64,000 nucleotides of DNA, from NCBI RefSeq assembly GCF_002933465.1, contig NZ_PSZE01000004.1, positions 248,001 through 312,000 of the forward strand. Reading direction: 5' to 3'. The notes beneath the pieces were generated by a model. The model searched no databases, was not told the DNA's origin, and saw nothing but the letters and a program-made list of their open reading frames with translations. Numbering within the stretch: the stretch's first letter is position 1; every line of letters begins with the position of its first letter. The translations under genes were made by a program, and so were the position numbers. This document shows, piece by piece, positions 16,734 through 24,982 of the stretch. The stretch is from Nocardia nova. Lineage in GTDB: Bacteria; Actinomycetota; Actinomycetes; Mycobacteriales; Mycobacteriaceae.

Positions 16734-17321
16734 TCAGGTGAACAGCCCGGCACGCGCGGCCGTCAGAGCCACCTTCGCGGCAGCGTCCGCGGTGCCGTCG
16801 TCCACCCGCTCTCCGGTGATCAGGACGCGGAAATAGATCGGCGACACCAGCGTTTTGATCATCTCTGCCGGATCGGTGCCTTCGGGTAGCTCCCCGCGAG
16901 CGATCGCGCGCGTCACCACCGGCAGCGTTTGCCGAATCCGATCGCGGAAGACGTGGCGTGCGGAGTTCGGGGGTGCGGGCAGACCCGCGGCGGTGGACAC
17001 CAGCACGGCCAGAATGGCTCGCCCGGAGGCGCTGTCGGCCCACGCGACGAGGCTGCGCGCCAGGGCGCGGAGATCCTCGTCGACCGAACCGGTGTCCGGA
17101 ATGGGAATTTCCGCCGCGACACTCTCGGCCAGCGCCTCGGCGATCAGGCTGTCGCGGTCGGGCCACCGCCGGTAGACGGTGGTCTTGTGCACTCCGGTGC
17201 GCTGGGCGACGTTGTCGATCGTGAACGCGGCGTATCCGCGTTCGCTCAGCTCGTCGACGGTGGCGGCGAGCACGGCGGCGCGGACCTTCGGTCCACGTCC
17301 CAGAGGCGCGGACGAACTCAT
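16734..17321 (-). CDS. TetR-family transcriptional regulator
   Basis: 195 residues. The start MSSSAPLGRGPKVR at 17321 has AGGAG 8 bases upstream. The HTH is in AAFTIDNVAQRTGVHKTTVYRRWPD. The C-terminal domain is of the TetR_C_11-like type (helical). Two related 19-bp palindromes overlap its start region and the divergent promoter, so it probably represses itself and the DUF1772-Ddn gene at 17408. Confidence 0.92.
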   Translation of the reverse strand: MSSSAPLGRGPKVRAAVLAATVDELSERGYAAFTIDNVAQRTGVHKTTVYRRWPDRDSLIAEALAESVAAEIPIPDTGSVDEDLRALARSLVAWADSASGRAILAVLVSTAAGLPAPPNSARHVFRDRIRQTLPVVTRAIARGELPEGTDPAEMIKTLVSPIYFRVLITGERVDDGTADAAAKVALTAARAGLFT

Positions 17322-17388
17322 TGCAACTCCTAGTTGCGATATCGCGGATAGGCGGGCATGCTGACGATATCGCAACTCGGTGTTGCGA
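17321..17388. promoter_or_regulatory. paired TetR operators between tetR and the DUF1772-Ddn gene
   Basis: Two imperfect palindromes of the same type: TTGCAACTCCTAGTTGCGA (17321-17339, touching the TetR start codon) and TCGCAACTCGGTGTTGCGA (17370-17388). Centres are 49 bp apart. The shared half-site is CGCAACT/AGTTGCG. The arrangement suits cooperative repression of both divergent genes. Confidence 0.82.
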
Positions 17389-17407
17389 TATTCAGATGGG
17401 AGTCTCG

Positions 17408-18331
17408 ATGCTGTCGAAATCCGTCCGGGGAGCCGCAGTCCTGTTCCCCGGTCTGCTGGCCGGAGCGTTCGGCTACGGCGCCGTCAATGTGCTGTACGCG
17501 TTTCGTGAAGTGCCCCTTGATGTTCGGTTCACGTTCCATGTCGCGCTCATGCGAGTCAACGGCCCGGTCATGCAATCGCTGATGGCGCTGGCGGTGCTCG
17601 GTACCTTGGTGCTCGCGGTGCGATCGCGGGGAGGGCAGCGTCGGATCGCCGCGAGCGCCACGGTGCTGGTGTTTCTCTCCTTCCTGGTGACGCGATTCGG
17701 GAACGTACCGATCAACCAGCAGATCAAACGGTGGGCGGTCGGCACCCCGCCGGCGAATTACGCCGATATCCTGCGACGCTGGGAACTGTTCCATTTCACC
17801 CGAACCGGTTGCGCCGTAGCCGCATTCGTTCTGGTGATCGTCGCGGTGGTCGGATTCACCGCGGCCGACGACGGCATCCGCCGGAAGGGCAATCCGCATC
17901 GGTCGCCCTCGCGGCGCGACTTCCGCAATCGCATCGTCGTCACCGCTCATCGCATCGGCCTGCCGTTCGGCCCCATCCACCTGCTCACCGTTGCGGGTCG
18001 TTCGACGGGAATTCCCCGGACCACTCCCATCGCCCCGATACGGCTCGACAGCGACCGGTACCTCGTGCAGGCCTATCCGAACGCCGAATGGGTCGAGAAT
18101 GTCCGCGCGGCAGGGCGCGGTGTGCTCGCTCGCGGCCGGAAATCCCGGATCGTGAATCTGATCGAAGTACCCGAACCGCAGCGCCAACCGGTGCTGCGTG
18201 CGTTTCCTGTTCAAAATCCCAGGGGTGCACAAGCTTTCGTCAGGAATGGTCTGGTCGAATCCGGCTCGCCCGACAGCTTCGCGGGCGCGGCGAGCCGCTG
18301 CGCCGTCTTTCGCATCGAGCCGGTCTCCTGA
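17408..18331 (+). CDS. fusion of DUF1772-like membrane domain and Ddn-type (F420-dependent) nitroreductase domain
   Basis: 307 residues from ATG 17408 (GGGAG six bases upstream). Residues ~5-160 form four hydrophobic segments with FGNVPINQQIKRW, typical of DUF1772/anthrone-oxygenase-like membrane proteins. Residues ~190-307 (IGLPFGPIHLLTVAGRSTGIPRTTPI, YPNAEWVENVRAAGRG) resemble the deazaflavin-dependent nitroreductase/quinone reductase family. The fusion would tether a F420H2-dependent reductase to the membrane. It is divergent from and probably repressed by the adjacent TetR. Confidence 0.85.
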   Translation: MLSKSVRGAAVLFPGLLAGAFGYGAVNVLYAFREVPLDVRFTFHVALMRVNGPVMQSLMALAVLGTLVLAVRSRGGQRRIAASATVLVFLSFLVTRFGNVPINQQIKRWAVGTPPANYADILRRWELFHFTRTGCAVAAFVLVIVAVVGFTAADDGIRRKGNPHRSPSRRDFRNRIVVTAHRIGLPFGPIHLLTVAGRSTGIPRTTPIAPIRLDSDRYLVQAYPNAEWVENVRAAGRGVLARGRKSRIVNLIEVPEPQRQPVLRAFPVQNPRGAQAFVRNGLVESGSPDSFAGAASRCAVFRIEPVS

Positions 18332-18372
18332 GTCCGAATGTCGTCGCCGGTGCTGGATTCGGAGAGGTACCA

Positions 18373-18804
18373 ATGATCCGCACGTCGTTTACGCCCGTCA
18401 CCGGGCATGCCCTGGGAGTCGTTGCCGACGGCGCCGTCAAATTAGTGCTCGCCGCCGTCTACATCATCGGCGCCGAATCGCTGAGTCATCGACTCGGTGT
18501 CGCCACCTGGCTCATAATCGCCTGCGCCGCAGCCCTGCTCATCGCAGGCGCCGGTGAATTCGCATACCTGCGCAGCCGCCCGATGGGCACATATATGCGG
18601 CTCATGATCGGCTACGACACCGGCTGGACGATTGTCACCCTCGTCGCGCTGCTGCTGGCATGGCAGGGGAACGGAACGGCCGGCGAACTTTGGATCGGTT
18701 ATCAGACACTCGCGCCCCTCGTCTTCGCGGCTCTGCTCGGGGCGGCAGGCGACCGGAAATCCGAATCCGGTCAGGTCGGCGCCGGCAACTCCGGCTCCGC
18801 ATGA
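18373..18804 (+). CDS. small four-helix membrane protein of unknown function
   Basis: 143 residues, ATG preceded by GGAGAGG. Four hydrophobic segments (about 15-35, 46-65, 78-100, 106-125) with few charged residues, then a polar tail. It follows the DUF1772-Ddn gene by 41 bp on the same strand and may share its transcript and TetR control. No family is recognised with confidence; a DoxX/SPW-like membrane fold is possible. Confidence 0.75.
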   Translation: MIRTSFTPVTGHALGVVADGAVKLVLAAVYIIGAESLSHRLGVATWLIIACAAALLIAGAGEFAYLRSRPMGTYMRLMIGYDTGWTIVTLVALLLAWQGNGTAGELWIGYQTLAPLVFAALLGAAGDRKSESGQVGAGNSGSA

Positions 18805-18901
18805 TCGCTTGCTGGCGTGCGCTCCGTCGCGGGAGAGGAGCCGCATCTCAAACCCGACTCGTCTGTATGTACTGACGAGTAATGACGGCTTCGGTAATTC
18901 A

Positions 18902-18996
18902 TTGTCTTACAACGCTTTCGACTGATGTAAGGTACTGTGCCTCTGGCGCCGCGATCGGAGGGGGCGCCGGATCGCTCGGATAATCGTTGTCTTACA
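18902..18996. promoter_or_regulatory. repeated TTGTCTTACA elements and a dyad upstream of the phosphotransferase
   Basis: TTGTCTTACA occurs at 18902-18911 and again at 18987-18996. The first copy is also half of the dyad CTTACA-n14-TGTAAG (18906-18931). The elements lie 20-115 bp before the GTG start at 19016 and look like regulator sites; the regulator is not adjacent. Confidence 0.5.
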
Positions 18997-19015
18997 GTGG
19001 AATCGAGATACGTGC

Positions 19016-20188
19016 GTGAATCACAAGCTCTGGTTGCTCGGTCGTTCTGTCACCGTCGGGACCCGGATGCTGGGGGAGAAGATTCATGGACCCAGATTGC
19101 GCTCCCTCGCCGACGTACCGATCTCCGGTGACAAGCTCACCCCCGAATGGCTGACCGCGGTGCTGTGCCGCGATGTTCCCGGAGCCGAGGTGTCGGGCTT
19201 CGAGACGTCCGACGGCAGTAGCGGCACCTCGACGAGGGTGGCGATCCGGGTCGAATACAACGATGTGGGGACCCAGGCGCAGTTGCCGACCCGATTGTTC
19301 GCCAAGACCACCACCAGTTTCAGCCAGCGAATCCTGCTGGGCGGCGGGAAGATGATCGACGGGGAAACCCGCTTCTTCCGCGACTTCCGCCCCGCCGTCG
19401 ACATCGAGGCGCCGATCGGATACTGGGGCGCGTCCGACCCGGCCTCGTGGCGGTCGATCGCCCTGATGGAGGACATCGCCGCGACGCGCGGCGCCGTCTT
19501 CAGCGAGCCCACCGCCTCGATCACCCGCGAGCAAGCCGAGGATCTGGTCCGCAATCTCGCCCGCCTGCACGGCAGCTTCTGGGAATCCGAGGCGATCGAC
19601 ATCCTCAACACCCCGGCGTACATGCTCGACGTGTACCTGTCCGCGATCGATATGAAGAAGCGGTGCGAAGTGGGCCTTCGCCGCGCGGAGGAGGTCGTTC
19701 CACCCGCCCTGCACGGCAGCAGCGAGCGGCTGTGGGCCGGTGTCGAGCGGGCGGTCACCATCGCGACCGAAGAGGTTCCGCCGACGCTGCTGCACGGCGA
19801 TCCCCACATCGGACAGACCTACCGCACGAGCGCCGGTCGCATGGGTTTCGTGGACTGGCAGGTCGTGATGCGGGGCGGATGGGCCCACGATTTCGCCTAC
19901 ACCGTCAATTCCGGCTGCGAGCCGGACGATCGCCGACTATGGGACAGGGACCTGCTGGCGGCCTACCTGGACGAACTGGGAGAGGCCGGCGGTAAGCCCC
20001 CGGCCTTCGACGACGCCTGGTTGCTCTACCGGCAGCAGTCGCTGTTCGCCTACGCCGCATGGGCTTTCACTATCGGGCGCGCGAGTTACCAGCCCAAGAT
20101 GCAGTCGACCGAAACCTGCCTGACCCTGTTACGACGCATCACCACGGCCATCGACGACAACGATTCCCTGGGCGCCCTCGGCGTCTGA
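19016..20188 (+). CDS. phosphotransferase / aminoglycoside phosphotransferase-like kinase
   Basis: 390 residues from a GTG at 19016. Kinase-like motifs: the catalytic loop LLHGDPHIGQTY (His260, Asp262, His264) and the metal-binding GFVDWQ; LVRNLARLHGSFW is the usual helix before them. The protein is larger than drug-modifying APH enzymes and resembles the uncharacterised phosphotransferases found beside P450s and lipid-metabolism genes in actinobacteria. It is followed by a P450 146 bp later on the same strand. The substrate is unknown. A later ATG (19070) is a possible alternative start. Confidence 0.85.
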   Translation: MNHKLWLLGRSVTVGTRMLGEKIHGPRLRSLADVPISGDKLTPEWLTAVLCRDVPGAEVSGFETSDGSSGTSTRVAIRVEYNDVGTQAQLPTRLFAKTTTSFSQRILLGGGKMIDGETRFFRDFRPAVDIEAPIGYWGASDPASWRSIALMEDIAATRGAVFSEPTASITREQAEDLVRNLARLHGSFWESEAIDILNTPAYMLDVYLSAIDMKKRCEVGLRRAEEVVPPALHGSSERLWAGVERAVTIATEEVPPTLLHGDPHIGQTYRTSAGRMGFVDWQVVMRGGWAHDFAYTVNSGCEPDDRRLWDRDLLAAYLDELGEAGGKPPAFDDAWLLYRQQSLFAYAAWAFTIGRASYQPKMQSTETCLTLLRRITTAIDDNDSLGALGV

Positions 20189-20334
20189 CGCACCAACGCT
20201 TTACCACGAATGATCATCGTGCTGCCGATGGTCGTACCGGCCAGGGTCGTCCGGTGCGACTACCGCAGCCCTCGACGCGCGACATCGCGTCATGCAGTTC
20301 GACGCAGCGTGCGATACGACAACTGGAGTGGTTG

Positions 20335-21606
20335 ATGACTACGTCGCAGTTCCCGACCCGCCCGACGATGTGTCCCGTTGCCCACGGCTCTCCGACGAGT
20401 TCCGACGGCCCGCGAGTCCCGCTGTTCACCCCCGATTTCTCCGACGACCCGCACCGCGTCTACCGCGAAATGCGCAGCAAATACGGCTCGCTCGCGCCCG
20501 TCGAACTGGCGCCGGGCGTGCCCGCGACGCTGGTGATCGGTTATCGCACCGCGGTACGAATCCTCAACGACCCCCAGCACTTTCCCGCCGACCCGCGTGT
20601 CTGGCAGCAGACGGTGCCCTCGGACTGCCCGATTCTTCCGCTGCTGGAATGGCGCCCGATGGCCAGTAGAAGTTCCGGCGCCGATTTCCACCGGTACCGT
20701 GAGGCCATTACCGCCGGTATCGACGCCGTCGATCTGCACTCCCTGCGTGCGGCGGTCGAGAAGGCCACGCTTCCCCTGATCAACAGCTTCTGCCAGGACG
20801 GTAAGGCGGAACTGATCACCCAGTACATCTATCCGCTGGCGTTCGAGCTCGTGAACGTGATGCTCGGCTGCCCACCGGAGATCGGCGCGCAGGTCGCGGC
20901 CGGTACGGCCAAGCTGCTCGAGGGCGTCGACGCCGAACAGGGCAACCGCATTCTCGGCGAGGCGCTGATGAGCCTGGTGCGTCTCAAACGAGCCACGCCG
21001 GGCAACGACATCACCTCGGTACTGCAACAACATCCGGCCGCCCTCGACGACACCGAGGTTTCCCACCACGTCTCCCAGATCTACGGCACCGGAATCGAAT
21101 TCGAGCTGAACCTCATCGCCAACACCTTGCTGCTGGTCCTCACCGACAACCGCTTCGGCGGCAGTGTGCTCGGCGGCAATCTCTCTTCCCGCGACGCGGT
21201 GGACGAGGTGTTGTTCAACGACCCGCCGCTGGCGAACCTCCTGATCACCTACCCCCGCCAGCCCATGCTGATCGACGACGTCTGGCTACCCGCCAATCAG
21301 CCGGTTGTCATCAGCATGGCCGCCTGCAACAACGATCCCGTAATTCGCAGCGACGATATGACCGGCAATCGATCCCACCTGGCCTGGGGCATCGGCCCGC
21401 ACGCCTGCCCCGCACAGTCGATCGCGTATCTGATCGCCCAGGAAGCGATCGACCAACTCCTGGACGCCCTGCCCGAAATCGAGCTCGCAACGGATGCGCC
21501 GAGCTGGCGGCCGGGACCGTTCCACCGGGCCTTGACCGCCCTGCCGGTGACATTTCCTCGGACCGAGCCGCTGAATTTGAACAACAAGCCGGCCATGCCG
21601 GGGTGA
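20335..21606 (+). CDS. cytochrome P450 lacking the ExxR arginine (CYP156/157-like)
   Basis: 423 residues; ATG 20335 preceded by GGAG. The heme region HLAWGIGPHACPAQSIA supplies Cys358, so heme binding is expected. The normally invariant E-x-x-R reads E291-V-L-F294 (DEVLFNDPPLANL), and the I-helix oxygen-binding region (GTGIEFELN) lacks the acid-threonine pair. ExxR loss is known in the CYP157 family of conservon-type P450s, and the DPPLAN segment supports that relation. Activity and electron-transfer partner are unknown. Confidence 0.88.
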   Translation: MTTSQFPTRPTMCPVAHGSPTSSDGPRVPLFTPDFSDDPHRVYREMRSKYGSLAPVELAPGVPATLVIGYRTAVRILNDPQHFPADPRVWQQTVPSDCPILPLLEWRPMASRSSGADFHRYREAITAGIDAVDLHSLRAAVEKATLPLINSFCQDGKAELITQYIYPLAFELVNVMLGCPPEIGAQVAAGTAKLLEGVDAEQGNRILGEALMSLVRLKRATPGNDITSVLQQHPAALDDTEVSHHVSQIYGTGIEFELNLIANTLLLVLTDNRFGGSVLGGNLSSRDAVDEVLFNDPPLANLLITYPRQPMLIDDVWLPANQPVVISMAACNNDPVIRSDDMTGNRSHLAWGIGPHACPAQSIAYLIAQEAIDQLLDALPEIELATDAPSWRPGPFHRALTALPVTFPRTEPLNLNNKPAMPG

Positions 21607-21664
21607 GAATGCGGCTGCGCGCCGCACGGTGACGCCGTTCGGGGAACAGGCCGAGAATGCCTGG

Positions 21665-22246
21665 TTACTTGCGATGGCGCCCGGTATATCCCTCCGGCGA
21701 CGAAGAATCCTGAGCACCGTTGCGGTTGCCGCCGTCGGCGCCCTCGACGCCGGTGCGATCACCTGCAGTGGTTCCGATCCGGCGCGGTTTGGCGATCCGC
21801 CGGATGCCGGCGGTTGGGGCAGTCTCACCCGCTCGTTTCCGCCGCAGTTCGTCCAGATCGACGACGCTCGCATCCTGATCACCGGGGCAGGCGTCATCCG
21901 CCGCAGGGCCTGAATCGGCCACCGCGGGGCCGTGCCACGCCGCAGCAGGATTCACTGGCCATGCCCCGGTCTCCCGCTGCAATTCCGATCGCATGACGGG
22001 TCTGGTCGGCGGCGGATCGTTGACGCGGCTGCCCTCCGAACGCCACGTCTTACGGGCAGGCTGGGCAGCATCCTGCGCCACCCGCCGGGGGCGCCGGGGC
22101 AGCTGGACAACCTTCGGCGCGCCCGCCCCGGTGTTCTTCGGCGCGGATCGCCATCCCGGTACTTCCTGGTCAGACATCGAATTACCGGGCGACGAGCGCC
22201 GCTGTCCCAGTCGCGGCGCCGGTCGGGTCGCCGAGTCGAGGTCCAC
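21665..22246 (-). CDS. low-complexity hypothetical protein
   Basis: 193 residues from a GTG at 22246, rich in Pro, Ala, Arg and Gly and mostly predicted disordered by eye. DASVVDLDELRRKRAGE is the only helix-like patch. The codon third positions are GC-rich, as in real genes here, but no ribosome site is strong and no family is recognised. It could be a non-coding open frame. It converges with the P450 gene. Confidence 0.4.
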   Translation of the reverse strand: MDLDSATRPAPRLGQRRSSPGNSMSDQEVPGWRSAPKNTGAGAPKVVQLPRRPRRVAQDAAQPARKTWRSEGSRVNDPPPTRPVMRSELQRETGAWPVNPAAAWHGPAVADSGPAADDACPGDQDASVVDLDELRRKRAGETAPTAGIRRIAKPRRIGTTAGDRTGVEGADGGNRNGAQDSSSPEGYTGRHRK

Positions 22247-22487
22247 TTCTGTGGCTGATGGTGGTGCTCACGTTCCTATTGTCTCAGAGCGCCGCGGGTG
22301 GGAGGGAGGTCGGTGGGGCCGGGCGTGTGTTCTGATCATGTTTCGGAGTGGATCGGCAGGCTTGGCCGTCCCCTTCGAAGGGTATCGGTCTGGCTGCAGC
22401 GGGACGCTGGCTGGTGCGCAGTGCCAGGCCATCGGCTTTCGACCTCGTGTCGCAGAGGCGCTGGCTTCTCAGTCGGTATAGGGAGGG

Positions 22488-22909
22488 TCCCCCACTCCTC
22501 AGCGGTCAGGTAAGGATCGTCGTGCCACGGATCGCCGTACTTTTCATACGGATTTCCCAGCGACTCGAGCCTTTTCCGGCCTGAGTCTGTAATCTCCGCT
22601 CGGAAGACTTCACTCGATCCGATCTGATCTGATCTGATCGTCAGGAATATGCAAGTAGCCGGTGACGTCGTTGTAACCGTTCGCGATCCGCTCGATTCCC
22701 TCGTCTATCGAAACATTCCATGGCTCCCACGACTTGCCGCCACCCGGAAATGCGCCCAAGCGAATATATCCGGACTCGGCGAAGTGCCTGACCACCTCGA
22801 GAACGAACTCTCGGCTAAAGTGCTCGGAATCGAAGCGTCGTACCGCTTTTTCGAACTCCGAAACCGGTGCCCAGTCGTCCGAGACGCCATAAAGTAGGAA
22901 GTGCTCCAT
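22488..22909 (-). pseudogene. orphan immunity-like gene, frameshifted by a GATCA-type 5-bp repeat
   Basis: MEHFLLYGVSDDWAPVSEFE and the following ~95 residues are closely similar to the immunity gene at 61388-61831. The frame breaks after IPDDQI because a 5-base repeat (GATCT on the plus strand, 22621-22639, almost four copies) is 10 bases longer than in the homologue. Removing two units restores GSSEVFRAEITDSGRKRLE, LGNPYEKYGDPWHDDPYLT and AEEWG. The last few codons also differ. No cognate toxin is adjacent; IS remnants separate it from the toxin locus at 24.5-27 kb. Confidence 0.8.
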
Positions 22910-23095
22910 TGTGGGTTGACAACTTCGGTGGATGGGTTATCCATACTCTACTCACTGTACTTTTCGCAGCAAGCGGCGGCTTTTTCTCGCCGCCCTGTGT
23001 GCAGCGATGGATTCAGGACTGGGCTGGCCGACGCCGTGAGTAGTCCCCGATGACGAGACCACCCGGGAATAGAGTCAGGTGATTTCGTGCCGTGT

Positions 23096-23625
23096 TCAGT
23101 TGATCCCGCGGGCCACCGGGTGGTGGGTGTGGGTGCAGGCCGCAGCGTACTCGGCCGGCGTCAGGTAGCCCAGCGCCGAATGCCGGTGCCGTCGATTGTG
23201 GTCGGCCTTGGAATCGCCGATCACCACCCGGGCCTCGAGCAGGCTGGTCCAGTGGTTGCGGTTGAGGTACTCGGTCCGCAGTCGCCGGTTGAACGATTCG
23301 ACGAAGCCGTTGTTCCAAGGCGTGCCCGGTGGAATGTAGGAGATCCCGACCCGGTTGGCGCAGAACCGTTGCAGGGCAACCGAGATCATCTCCGGACCGT
23401 TGTCCATCCGCAGCACCCTCGGCGGCCCGCCGGTAGCGGTGAACACCGTCTCGCGCTCCGCGACGAGCCGGTCGGGGGTGATCGACTGTTCCACCATGTG
23501 CAGCAGGGATTCGCGGGTGTGTTCGTCGATCATCGACGCGATCTTCACCGCCCGGCCGTCGGTGGTGGAGTCGAACTGGAAGTCCAACGCCCACACCGGG
23601 CTGTGAACCGTCTCGGGTTTGGGGC
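23096..23625 (-). mobile_element. IS3-family transposase (orfB) fragment, catalytic domain only
   Basis: About 175 codons survive: VWALDFQFD (first Asp), RMDNGPE (second Asp), NNGFVESFN (Glu), then NRNHWTSLLEARVVIGD and HRHSALGYLTPAEYAAAC to the normal end. The DDE triad is complete but the N-terminal HTH_21 half and orfA are missing. The fragment stops abruptly at ~23625 where IS4-type sequence begins. It is not mobile by itself, and no terminal repeats were identified. Confidence 0.85.
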
Positions 23626-23739
23626 CAATGTCATTGACTTTGGGAGTTTGCCTGGGTCGGCGTGGTTGACTCGTTCTCGTCCGTGCCTTCTGTGAGAGCT
23701 GCTGTGCGACAGTATGTTCCGGGGTAGGGTGGGCGGTTC

Positions 23740-24390
23740 GTGGCGGAGGTGGAGGCGGCGGACCGGTTGACCGACCGGATCGGTCTGGGTGTGCTGACCC
23801 GGGTGGTGGGTCCGGATCTGGTCGATGAGGTGCTGGTGGCGAACTGGTCGGACCGAGAAGCGGCGGCGGTTGTTGCCGGCGCGGGTGGTGGTGTATTTCG
23901 TACTGGCGATGACGTTGTTTTTCGACGACGTCTACGAGGAGGTGATGCGCAAACTCGTTGACGGGCTGTGGTTTCTGCGGTCGTGGGACCAGGACTGGCG
24001 GGTGCCGACATCCCCAGCGTTGTGCAAGGCCCGTGCCCGCTTGGGTGAGGAGCCGGTGCGGGAGTTGTATCGGCGGGTCGCAGTGCCGCTGGCCGGTGCT
24101 GGGATGCCGGGTGCGTGGCTGGCGAGTCGGCGGGTCATGGCTGTGGACGGCGTCCAGATGGATATCCCCCGAAGGCGTCATCGTCCGGGTGGTCGAGTAC
24201 GAGGTCGCCAACCGCGACAGCGATCAGCTGCCCGGGCCGATCCGGCTGATCACCACCCTGGCCGACCCAGCAGAAGTGACCGCGACCGAGCCGGCCGCGG
24301 CCTACCAACTGCCGTTGGGAGTTCGAGACCAGCCTCGCCGAGATCGAAACCCGCCAGCGCGGCAGCTACCGGCTGCTGCGCTCACAGACG
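23740..24390 (+). mobile_element. decayed IS4-family transposase remnant
   Basis: Pieces of one transposase are spread over at least three frames: LTDRIGLGVLTRVVGPDLVDEV (from GTG 23740), then RVVVYFVLAMTLFFDDVYEEV, LCKARARLGEEPVRELYRRV and SRRVMAVDG (Nterm_IS4-type), then VVEYEVANRDSDQLPGPIRLIT after an internal deletion at ~24170, then WEFETSLAEIETRQRGSYR. The large central catalytic part is deleted. It abuts the IS3 fragment, so the IS4 element probably inserted into the IS3 copy. Clean terminal repeats are not visible. Confidence 0.75.
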
Positions 24391-24514
24391 GACGAGATAC
24401 GATCTTGCACCCGCTCGAAGCGCAGAGAGCTGCGGCATACTGGTCATTGGGACTGCTGCACGGAGAGGTGACCTGCCCCACCGGTAGGGTCAAAATGATT
24501 AGATGGTGTTCTAA

Positions 24515-24958
24515 TCAGTGGGCCATTACTTCTACGGCGGCCAGAGCGTTTTCTATCTCGTCCTCGTCGTAGCCGGTTCGGTACCTGCCCTCTAAAGGCC
24601 CGAGATGCTGCCATGCTATGCGGAGCGATGTGAGCCAAATATTCACGATGCTTTCTGGGATAGTCCTGATGATCGGCGCTTCAGGATCGCTTTGCTCCGC
24701 GGACCGACGTTTCGCATTCAGCTCCGCTGCTGTGTGGTTGTCGATCTCTCGAATCGTCAACTGTACTTGTTTCGGTTCTTCCAATTCGCGAGAAACCGAA
24801 TACATGAGATTTTTGAGGAACTGCTTTGTATCAGCGGTCCATCCGATGTCTTGAAGCTCGTCCTGTGCGACGTTCGAAAGTTCGTACGTCAGCTGCCGCG
24901 CAACGCTGAAGTCCGTCGCACTCAGAGGGAACGTCCGCACGGCTTTCTGGTTCCTCAT
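24515..24958 (-). CDS. putative immunity protein for the toxin at 24983-26314
   Basis: 147 residues, start MRNQKAVRTF at 24958 behind GGAGGA. It looks all-helical, with many acidic residues, as expected of a toxin-neutralising partner (inference from position and size). It lies 24 nt downstream of the toxin gene and is unrelated to the immunity gene of the second locus (61388-61831), just as the two toxin tips are unrelated. The stretch 24515-25250 is visibly less GC-rich than its surroundings, suggesting transfer of tip plus immunity gene. No known family recognised. Confidence 0.7.
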   Translation of the reverse strand: MRNQKAVRTFPLSATDFSVARQLTYELSNVAQDELQDIGWTADTKQFLKNLMYSVSRELEEPKQVQLTIREIDNHTAAELNAKRRSAEQSDPEAPIIRTIPESIVNIWLTSLRIAWQHLGPLEGRYRTGYDEDEIENALAAVEVMAH

Positions 24959-24982
24959 ATGTCCTCCGTGCACGGGTGTTGG

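Noticed and set aside
21629-21913. 94-codon plus-strand frame after the P450
   Set aside because: No ribosome site and overlaps a better minus-strand reading; neither is strong.
23630-24500. Terminal inverted repeats of the IS4 remnant
   Set aside because: Only short partial matches (TCATT/GAC-type) at the two ends; not good enough to define element borders.
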